The notes under the pieces were generated by a model. It searched no databases. It was not told where the DNA came from and was given only the letters and a program-made list of their open reading frames with translations. A stretch of DNA of 64,000 bases from Rhodococcus qingshengii JCM 15477. Lineage in GTDB: Bacteria; Actinomycetota; Actinomycetes; Mycobacteriales; Mycobacteriaceae. Where the stretch lies: positions 5,699,001 to 5,763,000 of the forward strand of contig NZ_CP096563.1 of assembly GCF_023221595.1 (NCBI RefSeq), read 5' to 3'. The translations under genes were made by a program, and so were the position numbers. Of this stretch, positions 24,283-32,924 are shown in pieces (positions within the stretch are counted from its first letter, which is position 1; the number at the start of each line of letters is the position of its first letter).

Positions 24283-25119
24283 CTACATCTTCGTCGAGCG
24301 CGCCATCACGAAGCAGTAGAGCCCGTAGGTGATGATGCCCAATCCGGCAAGGATCAGCAGCGCCACTCCGTACGGCTGCGCGCCCAGCGTCTTGAACGCT
24401 CCGTCGAGTCCGGAGGACTTGCCGGGTTCGGAACTGTTGACCGCAAGAAGAACCAGAATGCCGACTGCAGCGATGGCCAAGCCCTTGGCGACGTACCCGA
24501 CGGTTCCGAGTCGGCGCACGAAGTTGCTGGGTGTGCCTTTCAGATCATCGAGGAAGTTCTGGCTCGCGCCCTTGTACACGTGGTACACACCAACGGCGAT
24601 GATCGCGATCCCGCCGATCACCAATGCGATAGTTCCAAGCGTGTTCTCCATCAAACGCGCCGTGATCCCCGCACTCTGACCGCTGCTGGACTTCCCGCTA
24701 CCGCGGGCGAATCCGAATGCAGTGAAAGCAAAACCGAAATAGACGAGCGAAATGCCCAGAGCCTTTGCGCGGTTGAAGAACTCTTTCTTCTTGTCGTCAG
24801 AGGACGGCGACGACGAGCTTCCCAACGCAGCTTCGGCCAATCTCCACAACGCCATGGCAAGGAAGGCCACGACGCCGACCCACAGAGCGAAGACACCCCC
24901 TGGCTTTCCTGCCAACTCGGCCATCGCACCCGATTGGTCCGCAGACCCGGATCCACCGAGAGCAAGGCGGATCGCGATATATCCGATCAGCAGATGAACC
25001 ACACCGCTGACGACGAATCCGGCACGGGCAAAGCGCTCGAAGACATTGTTCTGTGCGACGTCAGCCGCCGTGGACGCGACGCTCTTCTGGTCGTGCGGTG
25101 ACGATTCTTTATTCATCAT
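24283..25119 (-). CDS. DUF1206 membrane protein
   Basis: 278-residue protein with three repeated two-helix units typical of DUF1206: ARAGFVVSGVVHLLIGYIAI, ALGISLVYFGFAFTAFGFAR and LGTVGYVAKGLAIAAVGILV. Each starts with a small-residue helix followed by a second hydrophobic segment, about six helices in all. The start is the ATG at 25119, MMNKESSPH; a longer in-frame extension is Arg-rich and rejected. No function is known for the family. It converges with the hydrolase gene. Confidence 0.85.
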   Translation of the reverse strand: MMNKESSPHDQKSVASTAADVAQNNVFERFARAGFVVSGVVHLLIGYIAIRLALGGSGSADQSGAMAELAGKPGGVFALWVGVVAFLAMALWRLAEAALGSSSSPSSDDKKKEFFNRAKALGISLVYFGFAFTAFGFARGSGKSSSGQSAGITARLMENTLGTIALVIGGIAIIAVGVYHVYKGASQNFLDDLKGTPSNFVRRLGTVGYVAKGLAIAAVGILVLLAVNSSEPGKSSGLDGAFKTLGAQPYGVALLILAGLGIITYGLYCFVMARSTKM

Positions 25120-25180
25120 GATCGTCGAACCATATACGGGCAGACGCTTCCCTCGAACGCCTGCATCAAGTGTTTCGAGA

Positions 25181-25582
25181 TCAAGGGTTTCGAGGGTTCT
25201 GATCCGGCGTCGACCGCGGTTCTTCGGGGTTGGGAACCTTGGGGTCGATCGTGTCTGCATGATCTCGTTGCTGGTTCAGTTCCTCGCGAGAACTCGTCGC
25301 CTCTTTCCGATGCTGCGCTGCATGATGTTGCAGCGCAGACGCTTCCGCCGCTTTGGCGTCGGCCTCTGCCTGCACCATGCGCGCTTTGGCTGCTGTCTCT
25401 TCTGCCCGCGCCTCGCGCTCGCCTACTTGCAGTGACTTGTCTGCGACGTCTTCGCGGATCTGTTCTGCCTCGATGTGACGACGCTCGTCACGCCTGTTTC
25501 GCGCCACCCACAGGAGTGCGGCCACGATCGCTATCACCACGACCACGGCAACAATTATCCAGATAATGCTGCTGGTACTCAT
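25181..25582 (-). CDS. Single-helix membrane protein with charged coiled coil, unknown function
   Basis: 133-residue protein starting MSTSSIIWIIVAVVVVIAIV. One N-terminal transmembrane helix is followed by about 75 residues of Ala/Glu/Arg-rich coiled coil and a Pro/Asp-rich tail (PKVPNPEEPRSTPDQNPRNP). The ATG at 25582 puts the helix at the very N-terminus; the in-frame extension to 25693 looks non-coding. It lies 61 bases before the DUF1206 start on the same strand, so co-transcription is possible. Similar small proteins are common in actinobacteria but uncharacterised. Confidence 0.7.
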   Translation of the reverse strand: MSTSSIIWIIVAVVVVIAIVAALLWVARNRRDERRHIEAEQIREDVADKSLQVGEREARAEETAAKARMVQAEADAKAAEASALQHHAAQHRKEATSSREELNQQRDHADTIDPKVPNPEEPRSTPDQNPRNP

Positions 25583-25640
25583 ACTGCGAGAGGTACCCAC
25601 CTGCGACTTTCTCACACGCAGGCAAACAAATACGCTGAAA

Positions 25641-26612
25641 TTACAGGTCGGTCGGATGTGTGTTGGCTCCGCATAAAACCACGCACAGTTCACCGTCGGA
25701 CGGCGGCGACACCGTTCCGTTCAGAACCGGAGCCAATGCTGCTGCGGTTCCCAACTCCACCAGAATCCGGAACTCCCGCCACAGGAATGCCCGCGCCTGT
25801 CGGATCGAATCATCTTCGACCACAACACTGTCTACCGAACTCTCATGCAGTGTCTCCCAGGCGATGGCACCAATTCGTGTAGCCCCCAACGAGTCTCCGG
25901 CGATACTGTTTACTTCGATATCCACCGGACGCCCCGCATCGAGCGAGGTGTGCAAGGTGGCAGCTCCGGTCGGCTCGACGGCTACCACGTGATCTTCGGG
26001 ACGAGCCGCCGCGACGATTCCAGAGACCAATCCGCCGCCGCCGACTGCAACGCAATACGTGATCGGTCCGGATGCGTCGTCTTCGAGCTCGAGAGCGATG
26101 GTGCCGGCCCCACTGACGATGTCGGGCAGGTCGTAGGCATGCAGTTCGAGCGCACCGCTGGTGCGTGCGATGTCCGCCGCAGCGGCAGCAGCGAGTGCAT
26201 ACCGGTCGCCTACCTTGTGAACGGTTGCACCCAACTCTCCGAGAGCCTTCACCTTGGCATCAGGCGCTGTCTCCGGCACCACCACTGTGCAGGTGAGTCC
26301 TCGTCGCCGCGCTGCCCACGCGGCCCCGATTGCAGCGTTGCCGCCAGACGCGATCACCACGCCGGCATCGGGCATGGTGCCGTCGGCGACCGCTCGTTCC
26401 ACTGCATTGAGACTGCCGCGCACTTTGAAGGAACCGCCGTGCTGGAGGTACTCGAGCTTGAACAGAACCGGTACCTCACCCTGTGGCGTCGGTAGCGCAG
26501 TGCGAAAGATCGGAGTACGCCGCACCAGTCCCGCGATACGAGTCCGCGCAGCTTCGACGTCCGAGCGCTCGATTGCCACTGGACCTGCATTGTTGTCGGC
26601 GGTGAGAGTCAT
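25641..26612 (-). CDS. Threonine/serine dehydratase-like PLP enzyme
   Basis: 323-residue fold-type II PLP enzyme of the threonine dehydratase / serine racemase family, deaminating Ser or Thr to 2-oxoacids. The PLP lysine is in GGSFKVRGSLNA, the phosphate/substrate loop is ASGGNAAIGAAWAARR, and the glycine-rich PLP phosphate loop is VGGGGLVSG. It lacks the C-terminal ACT regulatory domain of biosynthetic IlvA, so it is likely a catabolic or accessory enzyme. The ATG at 26612 is followed by MTLTADNN. It stands alone. Confidence 0.85.
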   Translation of the reverse strand: MTLTADNNAGPVAIERSDVEAARTRIAGLVRRTPIFRTALPTPQGEVPVLFKLEYLQHGGSFKVRGSLNAVERAVADGTMPDAGVVIASGGNAAIGAAWAARRRGLTCTVVVPETAPDAKVKALGELGATVHKVGDRYALAAAAAADIARTSGALELHAYDLPDIVSGAGTIALELEDDASGPITYCVAVGGGGLVSGIVAAARPEDHVVAVEPTGAATLHTSLDAGRPVDIEVNSIAGDSLGATRIGAIAWETLHESSVDSVVVEDDSIRQARAFLWREFRILVELGTAAALAPVLNGTVSPPSDGELCVVLCGANTHPTDL

Positions 26613-26779
26613 GTACCAACCCTACGGTTCGCAACGTCGACCCGAAGCAGTCGGCCCATCGTCATCATGATGTCTGTTTTTCACCAAGGAATGCCCGCAT
26701 CTGACCGAGACAATGCACCTCGGGGTGAATAAATTTACTACTACAAGCACAACGACGACATCAAGGAAAGGCACACCCC

Positions 26780-27418
26780 ATGTCGAAGATCGCAGTATTC
26801 GGTGGAAACGGTTTTGCAGGAAGCGCAATCGCGAAAGAAGCCGCTTCACGCGGCCACGAGGTAACCGTCGTCGCTCGCAGCGCGCAGTCCGGAACCGACA
26901 CGAATGTCGTGCAGGGTTCTGTTCACGACAACACGATCGTGGAGCAGATCACGGCAGACAACGACGTCGTTGTCGTTGCCATCCCCGCTCGCGAGATCGA
27001 CGGCAAGCGCCTGCTCGACGCCGTCACTCCCCTCGCAGATGCCGCCGCACGCAACGGTGCTCGCATTGCCGTAGTCGGTGGCGCCGGCAGCCTGTTGGTC
27101 TCCGAGGGTGGGCCACGCGTCGTCGACACCCCCGACTTCCCGGACGCATACAAGGGTGAGGCACTCGCTCACGCCGACGTCCTCGATGCGCTCCGCGCGA
27201 CCGACAGCAATGTCGACTGGTTCTACGTGAGCCCGGCCGCTGCGTTCGGTGCCCATGCCGGCGTCGCCCCGAAGGGATCGTTCCAGTTGGGTGGCGACAT
27301 TCTCCTGACGGACGCCGAGGGCAACTCCGCCATCGCGGGCGAAGACTACGCACACGCTTTTGTCGACGAGATCGAGACTCCGGCCCACCGTCGCCAGCGT
27401 TTCACCGTCGCACACTGA
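26780..27418 (+). CDS. NAD(P)-binding Rossmann protein (atypical SDR, NmrA/YwnB-like)
   Basis: 212-residue atypical short-chain dehydrogenase. The N-terminal dinucleotide motif is IAVFGGNGFAGSAIAKEAASRGHEV (GxxGxxG), and IAVVGGAGSLL recurs near residue 95. Similar proteins such as YwnB are NADH-flavin-reductase-like or redox sensors. The ATG at 26780 follows AAGGAAAGG. The next gene starts two bases after its stop, so they form an operon. No catalytic YxxxK is evident. Function uncertain. Confidence 0.82.
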   Translation: MSKIAVFGGNGFAGSAIAKEAASRGHEVTVVARSAQSGTDTNVVQGSVHDNTIVEQITADNDVVVVAIPAREIDGKRLLDAVTPLADAAARNGARIAVVGGAGSLLVSEGGPRVVDTPDFPDAYKGEALAHADVLDALRATDSNVDWFYVSPAAAFGAHAGVAPKGSFQLGGDILLTDAEGNSAIAGEDYAHAFVDEIETPAHRRQRFTVAH

Positions 27419-27420
27419 AT

Positions 27421-28368
27421 ATGAGCAACCTTCGTAGGCGCGCAGCCTGGATGACTGTTCCCGCTGCCGCCGCACTCCTGCTCACCGCGTGCTCCAACGA
27501 CGCGGAATCCGCAACGCCCAGCAGTTCTACGACGTCCACGAGCGTTGTTGCCGAACAGGGCGATCAACTCGAATCCAACAAGACCGTCGTCACGGACTTC
27601 TACGAACTGGCGTTCAACGGCCGTCAGGTACAGCAAGCCGCCGACCGGTACCTTGGCGACGTCTACATCCAGCACAACCCCACCGCCGCCGATGGGGCAG
27701 CCGGATTTGTCAGCGGCATAGGCGGTTACGTCGAGGCCACACCCGGATTGCATGCCGAGATCACTCGCGTTTTCGCCGAGGGCGATCTGGTTGCCCTCCA
27801 GTCCCACACCACGTCTGCACCCGGCGACCGCGGCCAGGCGGTATTCGACATCTTCCGCGTCGACAACGGCAAGATCGTCGAACACTGGGATGCCATTCAA
27901 GACGTGCCGGAAACGTCCGCGAATCCGAACACGATGTTCGACGGACCCACCTCGTCGCCGTCCAAGTCGTCAGAAGTCTTGGAGCGCAACACGGCCAACG
28001 CGTTGACGTTCCTGCAGCTCGCCTTCAACGAAGGCAAAGCCGCCGAGGCTGCCGACCAGCTGGTCGGTCCGACCTACACGCAGCACAACCCCTCGTTCGC
28101 TGACGGCAAGGACGCATTTGTCACCACACTGGCCGGGATCGAACCCGTTACCGAAGACAAGGCCACCAAGTTTCCACGGACGGTAGCCGAGGGCGACTTC
28201 GTCTTTGTTCAGACCTTCGCTTCGTCCGGTGAGGGAACGGCCGGCAGCGGCTCGATGGACATCTTCCGATTCGACGAGAACGGCAAAATCGTCGAGCATT
28301 GGGACGCCGTCCAGGACTACCCGTCGACGACTGCAAGCGGCAACACCGTGTGGGACGACGGTCGCTGA
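27421..28368 (+). CDS. Lipoprotein with two tandem SnoaL-like domains
   Basis: 315-residue exported lipoprotein: signal peptide with lipobox LLLTACSN (Cys about residue 24), a Ser/Thr linker, then two homologous SnoaL/NTF2-like domains. The repeats align as FYELAFNGRQVQQAADRYLG...YIQHNPTAADG and FLQLAFNEGKAAEAADQLVG...YTQHNPSFADG, each ending in KIVEHWDA-Q. SnoaL-like folds include cyclases and many binding proteins of unknown role. The ATG at 27421 begins two bases after the previous stop. A linked redox-type Rossmann protein is its only clue to function. Confidence 0.82.
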   Translation: MSNLRRRAAWMTVPAAAALLLTACSNDAESATPSSSTTSTSVVAEQGDQLESNKTVVTDFYELAFNGRQVQQAADRYLGDVYIQHNPTAADGAAGFVSGIGGYVEATPGLHAEITRVFAEGDLVALQSHTTSAPGDRGQAVFDIFRVDNGKIVEHWDAIQDVPETSANPNTMFDGPTSSPSKSSEVLERNTANALTFLQLAFNEGKAAEAADQLVGPTYTQHNPSFADGKDAFVTTLAGIEPVTEDKATKFPRTVAEGDFVFVQTFASSGEGTAGSGSMDIFRFDENGKIVEHWDAVQDYPSTTASGNTVWDDGR

Positions 28369-28404
28369 GACGGCAACTCCGAACAGTTCAGAGAGGGATG
28401 CGGA

Positions 28405-29571
28405 TCAGCCGACGTTGATTCGTTCTGTGTCGCCGTCGTAGTAGTCCAACAATCTCTGATCCATCACCCGGCGCCACAGCGGTGGAATCCACGCGATCAC
28501 GATCATCACTGCGTAGCCGGCCGGAAGTTGCGGCGCTTCGGCCGCGCTACGCAGACTTTGGTACCGCAGCTTCGGGTTGGCGTGGTGATCGCTGTGCCGC
28601 TGCAGTTGGTAGAGAAACAGATTGCTCACGACGTGATCGCTGTTCCAACTGTCAGCGGGGCTGCAGCGAACGTACGAGCCGTCGGCACGCTTGCCACGCA
28701 GCAGGCCGTAATGCTCGAGGTAGTTCGCGGCTTCGAGGAAGGTGAATCCGGCAACTGCCTGCAGCAGGAGCCAGGGCGCGACCTCCCAACCGAAGATACC
28801 GGTCAGCGTCGCGAAGAGGACAACACTCATCGCCCAAGCGTTGAGAATATTGTTCTCGAAGCTCCAGGTTCGTTTGCCTTTCCTCTGGAGTCGAGCGCTC
28901 TCGATGCGCCATGCCGAATGCAGCCCGCCGAACACACTTCGTGGCAAGAACCTCCAGAAGCTCTCACCGAACCGTGAGCTGGCCGGGTCCTGCGGAGTAG
29001 CTACACGCACATGGTGGCCGAAATTGTGTTCCACGTAGAAGTGCCCGTAGAGAGATTGCGCAAGCGCCACTTTCGCGAGCCACTGTTCGATCTTCTCGCT
29101 CTTGTGGCCGAGCTCGTGGGCCGCGTTGATACCGACGCCGGCGACGACGCCCACCGTGAACGACATCGCGATCTTCTCCGCGATTCCCATCGGAGCGTTG
29201 ATCCAGCACCAGCAGGCGAAGACCAGACCGGCGTATTGCAAGGGGAGGAACGCGTAAGTGCACCAGCGGTAGTAGCGGTCCTTCTGCAGTCGTGGGATCG
29301 CATCGTCCGGCGGACTTTCGCCGTCTTCACCGGCCAGCATGTCGATGATCGGGATGACGATGACCAGTAGCCACGCGCCGGTCGCCCAGAACAATCCGAG
29401 ACGAAGGTTGTCGACGAGAAACCAGGAGATGAACGGGCTGAGTGGAATCAGCAATCCGAGCGGCCACAGGTACCTCTTGCGGTCGCGCCAGCGCGGATTT
29501 TCGCCGGACGGCGAGTCGGTGTTCTGGACAGCGTTCGATTCGGTACGCCGTGCGTCGGAAGTCGCTGTCAT
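28405..29571 (-). CDS. alkB: Alkane 1-monooxygenase
   Basis: 388-residue membrane di-iron hydroxylase that converts n-alkanes to 1-alkanols using rubredoxin-delivered electrons. The eight-histidine motifs are present: HELGHK, EHNFGHH and LQRHSDHHAN, plus the AlkB signature NYLEHYG. About six hydrophobic segments surround them. The start is the ATG at 29571 (MTATSDARR); a GTG at 29613 would add 14 residues. Unlike alkB1/alkB2 clusters there is no rubredoxin, rubredoxin reductase or alkU-type TetR gene next to it, resembling stand-alone alkB paralogues of rhodococci. It depends on redox partners from elsewhere. Confidence 0.92.
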   Translation of the reverse strand: MTATSDARRTESNAVQNTDSPSGENPRWRDRKRYLWPLGLLIPLSPFISWFLVDNLRLGLFWATGAWLLVIVIPIIDMLAGEDGESPPDDAIPRLQKDRYYRWCTYAFLPLQYAGLVFACWCWINAPMGIAEKIAMSFTVGVVAGVGINAAHELGHKSEKIEQWLAKVALAQSLYGHFYVEHNFGHHVRVATPQDPASSRFGESFWRFLPRSVFGGLHSAWRIESARLQRKGKRTWSFENNILNAWAMSVVLFATLTGIFGWEVAPWLLLQAVAGFTFLEAANYLEHYGLLRGKRADGSYVRCSPADSWNSDHVVSNLFLYQLQRHSDHHANPKLRYQSLRSAAEAPQLPAGYAVMIVIAWIPPLWRRVMDQRLLDYYDGDTERINVG

Positions 29572-29938
29572 TCGCCGATCTCGCCTTTCGTCCCCTCGAA
29601 CGATTCGCCCCACGCACCGTTCACGCTCAGCAAACCAGAACTAATGCCCGGACGGGTATGGTCCCGAAATCCAGAGCGCCCTGCTCGAAAGACGGCACGA
29701 GCGCTTGTACTCACCAGAAACTCCCCCGCACATCACTGCTCACCCCGACAGTAGATACGGACAAAATACCCCACGGATCTGCGGGGATGGCGACCACCTC
29801 CGCACGTCGCCGAGGATCGATGATCCCTGCCAAGGCAAGGTCGAACCGCGTCGCCCTCGTCGAAGTAACGGTAACCGGCAGTGACAGAAATCATAAGCAG
29901 AGGACAGGATTTCCGCTCGTAGTGGCGACCAAAAAGAC
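29572..29938. other. Gene-free intergenic stretch between alkB and the siderophore-binding gene
   Basis: About 370 bases upstream of alkB. The long plus-strand frame that crosses it (29442-29984) has no recognisable product and overlaps the start of alkB on the other strand. The stretch should contain the alkB promoter, but I cannot place a convincing -35/-10 pair. Nothing else is seen. Confidence 0.5.
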
Positions 29939-29972
29939 TGCGCGCCCTCAACTGGTCAGTTGCGGGCACGCA
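29929..29972 (-). terminator. Intrinsic terminator of the siderophore-binding lipoprotein gene
   Basis: On the minus strand a 15-base stem (13 of 15 paired; arms 29939-29953 and 29958-29972) with a 4-base loop is followed by TCTTTTTGG, a proper T run. It lies 20 bases after the stop. Confidence 0.8.
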
Positions 29973-29991
29973 GTGAAAAGGTGAGCAAGCG

Positions 29992-30975
29992 TCAGAGCGT
30001 TGCAAACACCTTCGTTTTCACTTCGTTCAGCCAACCGTTCGCGGTCACGAAGTCTGTGACGCTCGACTGCAATCCGAAGACGTGCCCGGCCTGCGCCGCC
30101 GGCAGCCTCGTGAAGAGGTTGTCGTCGAGGACCGCCTGAACCGCCGCACTGGTCGACCCGTCCGCGTTCAGCGGATACAGCACGACCGTCACGCCGTTCA
30201 GGATGTCGGCCAACTGCTCCATCGGATAGGACGCGTATCCGGCATCGGTGTAATTGGTCGGAACACCGGGCCCGTACGCCAATCCGAGTTCGTTGACCAC
30301 CAAATTGCCGATCGCACCGGTGGGCTGCTGAACCGAGAAAGCGCCGGGCGCGTCTCCGAGTGAAATGTGAATCCACTTGTTGGTCGCGATCACGTCGGCG
30401 TACTCGCCACGGACACGTTCGAGATTCTCTTCGTAAGCAGTCCGCGTCGACTCGAGCACGTCGGTCTTGCCAATTGCCTCAGCAAGCTCGGTGGTGATCT
30501 TCTTCCAGTCGCCTCGGCTCTCTCCCTTGACGATGACGGTGGGTGCAATGCCGGACAGACGGTCGAACGCCGCTTGGTCCACCTCGTCGGCGTCGCCGAC
30601 AATGATGTCGGGATCCGCCGCAGCGATCGCTTCGAAGTTCATTTCCCCGAAAGGCCCGATGGTCGGGAGCCCGTCGACGAAGGCCTGCTGCTCCGGCGTG
30701 AATTCACTGATCCACTTGCCGTAGTCCTGCACAGCAGCCGGTTTCACTCCGAGAGACATGAGCTGCCAAGGAGTGTCGTACGACGCGGCGACGACGCGCT
30801 CAGGTGAAACCGGCACCTCGATGTCCCCGTACGCCGACGCGACGGTCCGGACGTCCGTCTGCTCGGAGTCGGCCGACGACGAGGAACAGCCGGTCACCAC
30901 CATCGCACCTACGACGGCAACCGCCGCCGCTGCAATGACTCTGGAACCGAAAGAAAATGATCGAATTGCGCGCAC
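29992..30975 (-). CDS. Iron-siderophore ABC transporter substrate-binding lipoprotein
   Basis: 327-residue FepB/FhuD/BtuF-type binding protein. Signal peptide and lipobox VVTGCSSSS lie at about residues 24-32. The periplasmic-binding fold for siderophores follows, with VSPERVVAASYDTPWQLMSLGVKPAA, ADPDIIVG and NEVKTKVF-like elements. It captures a ferric siderophore or haem-like ligand outside the membrane and passes it to an unlinked ABC permease. No permease or ATPase genes are adjacent. An IdeR/DtxR-like box lies 20 bases upstream, so expression is probably induced by iron limitation. Confidence 0.88.
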   Translation of the reverse strand: MRAIRSFSFGSRVIAAAAVAVVGAMVVTGCSSSSADSEQTDVRTVASAYGDIEVPVSPERVVAASYDTPWQLMSLGVKPAAVQDYGKWISEFTPEQQAFVDGLPTIGPFGEMNFEAIAAADPDIIVGDADEVDQAAFDRLSGIAPTVIVKGESRGDWKKITTELAEAIGKTDVLESTRTAYEENLERVRGEYADVIATNKWIHISLGDAPGAFSVQQPTGAIGNLVVNELGLAYGPGVPTNYTDAGYASYPMEQLADILNGVTVVLYPLNADGSTSAAVQAVLDDNLFTRLPAAQAGHVFGLQSSVTDFVTANGWLNEVKTKVFATL

Positions 30976-30994
30976 GCAGAACTCCTACAGGGTG

Positions 30995-31013
30995 ATTGTT
31001 TAGCCAACCCTAA
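30995..31013 (-). promoter_or_regulatory. IdeR/DtxR-like iron box
   Basis: On the minus strand TTAGGGTTGGCTAAACAAT matches the DtxR/IdeR consensus TTAGGTTAGGCTAACCTAA at 14 of 19 positions, 20 bases before the start of the siderophore-binding gene. Confidence 0.68.
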
Positions 31014-31069
31014 GTTCATTCTGCGGCACGGCACAAGTCCGATCGAGATGCTTTGAGTCGCTGTTCGGA

Positions 31070-31927
31070 CTAGTCCTGTAGCCAATCGGTCATTGGCGCG
31101 CGCGGATGATCGATCAGGCTTGCAAACTCCCCCGGCGTCACGCCCATCGTTCGACGAAAAGCCGCACCGAACGCGCTTTCGGAACGAAAACCCGTCTTCC
31201 GCGCCACAAACGAGATGCTTCGACCGAGTGCCAGAAGTTGCATCGCATGATGAGCCCGCAGTCGCATACGCCATTCCGAGAAGGTCAATCCGGTCTCGGC
31301 CGGAAACCGTCGTGTGAGAGTCCTCGTACTGACCTTCGCGTCGGTGGCCCACTCCTCGACCGATCGGGTGTCGGCCGGGCTGGCAACCAACTGATCTGCG
31401 ATCTGCCGAAGCCACGGCGTCGTCGGCAGCGGCACATCGAAAATCAGTCGCGGAACGGGTTCGACGAGGTCGATGGCAAACGCCTCGGCTCGTCGACGAG
31501 CCGCGTCGGTCAAGTCGTCTCGGGTGAGGTGATCGAGTACTTGTTCGAGCAGCGGAGGGGTGGACAAGGCCACCACACGATCCAACCCGGTCACATCGGA
31601 TGCCACCAACCACGTGCACGACAATTCTGTGCCGCTACGCGCCGTCACCTCGTGGGGAACATAGGACGGGATCCACAGACTGACCCCGCTCGGCACCGTG
31701 TACACAGTCTCCGGAGTACGGACCTCGAGAACACCGTCGATCGCCCACAGCAATTCGTGATCGCTGTGGCGGTGCATCTCCCACGTGTAGTCGGAATCGA
31801 CGGCCAGCCGATTGGTCGCCAACCGCAAGTACCCGTCGGCACTGACGCGCAGCGGTCGAACGACGCGTTGCCACTCGGACAGTTCGTCGAGCGGACTGCT
31901 GAGCGGGTAGTCGATCTGCTCGCTCAC
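31070..31927 (-). CDS. AraC-family regulator with cupin sensor domain
   Basis: 285-residue regulator. The N-terminal cupin-like AraC sensor carries DYTWEMHRHSDHELLWAIDGVLEV. The C-terminal double helix-turn-helix is VEEWATDAKVSTRTLTRRFPAETGLTFSEWR and SISFVARKTGFRSESAFGAAFRRTMGVTPGEF. Its start (31927) overlaps the stop of the PLP-enzyme gene by four bases, so it is the second gene of a two-gene operon. It may control that operon or an unlinked target; the effector is unknown. Confidence 0.88.
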   Translation of the reverse strand: MSEQIDYPLSSPLDELSEWQRVVRPLRVSADGYLRLATNRLAVDSDYTWEMHRHSDHELLWAIDGVLEVRTPETVYTVPSGVSLWIPSYVPHEVTARSGTELSCTWLVASDVTGLDRVVALSTPPLLEQVLDHLTRDDLTDAARRRAEAFAIDLVEPVPRLIFDVPLPTTPWLRQIADQLVASPADTRSVEEWATDAKVSTRTLTRRFPAETGLTFSEWRMRLRAHHAMQLLALGRSISFVARKTGFRSESAFGAAFRRTMGVTPGEFASLIDHPRAPMTDWLQD

Positions 31928-32868
31928 CGCAGCGTCGACAGTTCGGGATGTCCGAACAGGCCAGGCAACCCACCGGTGTGCAGGAAGACCGTTTTTGATC
32001 CCGCCGTGATGGCTTTGTCCTTCACGAGTTGGATCAATCCCGCAAAGGCTCGGCCGGTGTACGTCGGGTCGAGGAAGATGCCCTCCGTACGAGCCAATAA
32101 TCGAATCGCGCCGGCTGATGCTTCCGTGAGCGTCGAATATCCTTGTCCAACTTGGTTTCGCAGGATCTGAAGATCTGCGGCTCGCATAGCCGGACCAGGC
32201 ATCTCGTCCAACAACCCAGCGACAGTCGACACTGGATCGGCAACAGCCCCGACATCAACGCCCACAACTCTGTCGACGCCCAGATGCGCGACAAGTCCAG
32301 CCATCGTTCCACCCGATCCGAGTGCAACCACGACGCGATCGACGCCGGCGAGTTGCTGTTCGATCTCGCGTGCGCAGTCCACGTATCCCTGCGCAGCCAC
32401 CGCGCTGGTACCACCGAAGGGAATGACAAAAGGTACACCGCCCGAGTCCGCGACGGCCTGCACCGCGGCGTCGAGCGCGGATGCCGTGTCCCCACCGGCC
32501 CAGACGATCTCAGCGCCTGCGAGTGCATCCAGAACGAGATTTCCCTGCGCGGATTCCGGCTCGGCACCACCGAGCACCAGCACACAACGCAATCCCAAAC
32601 GGGCTGCTGCCGACGCAGTCAAGCGAGCGTGATTGCTTTGCGGCGCACCGGTAGTGATCAGAGTCGTCGCGCCGACGGCCAAAGCCTGAGCGCAGGTGTA
32701 CTGCAGCTTTCGGATCTTGTTGCCGCCGCCGCCCAGGCCGGTGACGTCGTCACGTTTGATCCACAGATCTTCCGGCCCCAATCCGAGTGCCTGCGCGCAA
32801 CGCGCCAGAGGTTCGACGGGCGTCGGCCAACTGCCCAAGCTGATCGGCGGAACGGCGGAACTCAACAT
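31924..32868 (-). CDS. D-cysteine desulfhydrase / ACC deaminase-family PLP enzyme
   Basis: 314-residue fold-type II PLP enzyme. The PLP lysine is in GGGGNKIRKLQY, followed by TTGAPQSNHARLTASAAARLG, the serine/asparagine motif of the D-cysteine desulfhydrase and 1-aminocyclopropane-1-carboxylate deaminase family. VALGSGGTMAGL is the phosphate loop. D-cysteine desulfhydrase releases pyruvate, H2S and ammonia; ACC deaminase releases 2-oxobutyrate and ammonia. Sequence alone does not separate these. The AraC regulator overlaps its stop. Confidence 0.85.
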   Translation of the reverse strand: MLSSAVPPISLGSWPTPVEPLARCAQALGLGPEDLWIKRDDVTGLGGGGNKIRKLQYTCAQALAVGATTLITTGAPQSNHARLTASAAARLGLRCVLVLGGAEPESAQGNLVLDALAGAEIVWAGGDTASALDAAVQAVADSGGVPFVIPFGGTSAVAAQGYVDCAREIEQQLAGVDRVVVALGSGGTMAGLVAHLGVDRVVGVDVGAVADPVSTVAGLLDEMPGPAMRAADLQILRNQVGQGYSTLTEASAGAIRLLARTEGIFLDPTYTGRAFAGLIQLVKDKAITAGSKTVFLHTGGLPGLFGHPELSTLR

Positions 32869-32924
32869 TTGACGAGTCTAGTTCGACCGTGCACCTACAG
32901 GCTGGGCTCGCATACAGTCGGGAC

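Noticed and set aside
29442..29984. 180-residue plus-strand open frame upstream of alkB
   Set aside because: Overlaps the alkB start on the other strand and the terminator; Arg/Thr-rich composition with no domain.
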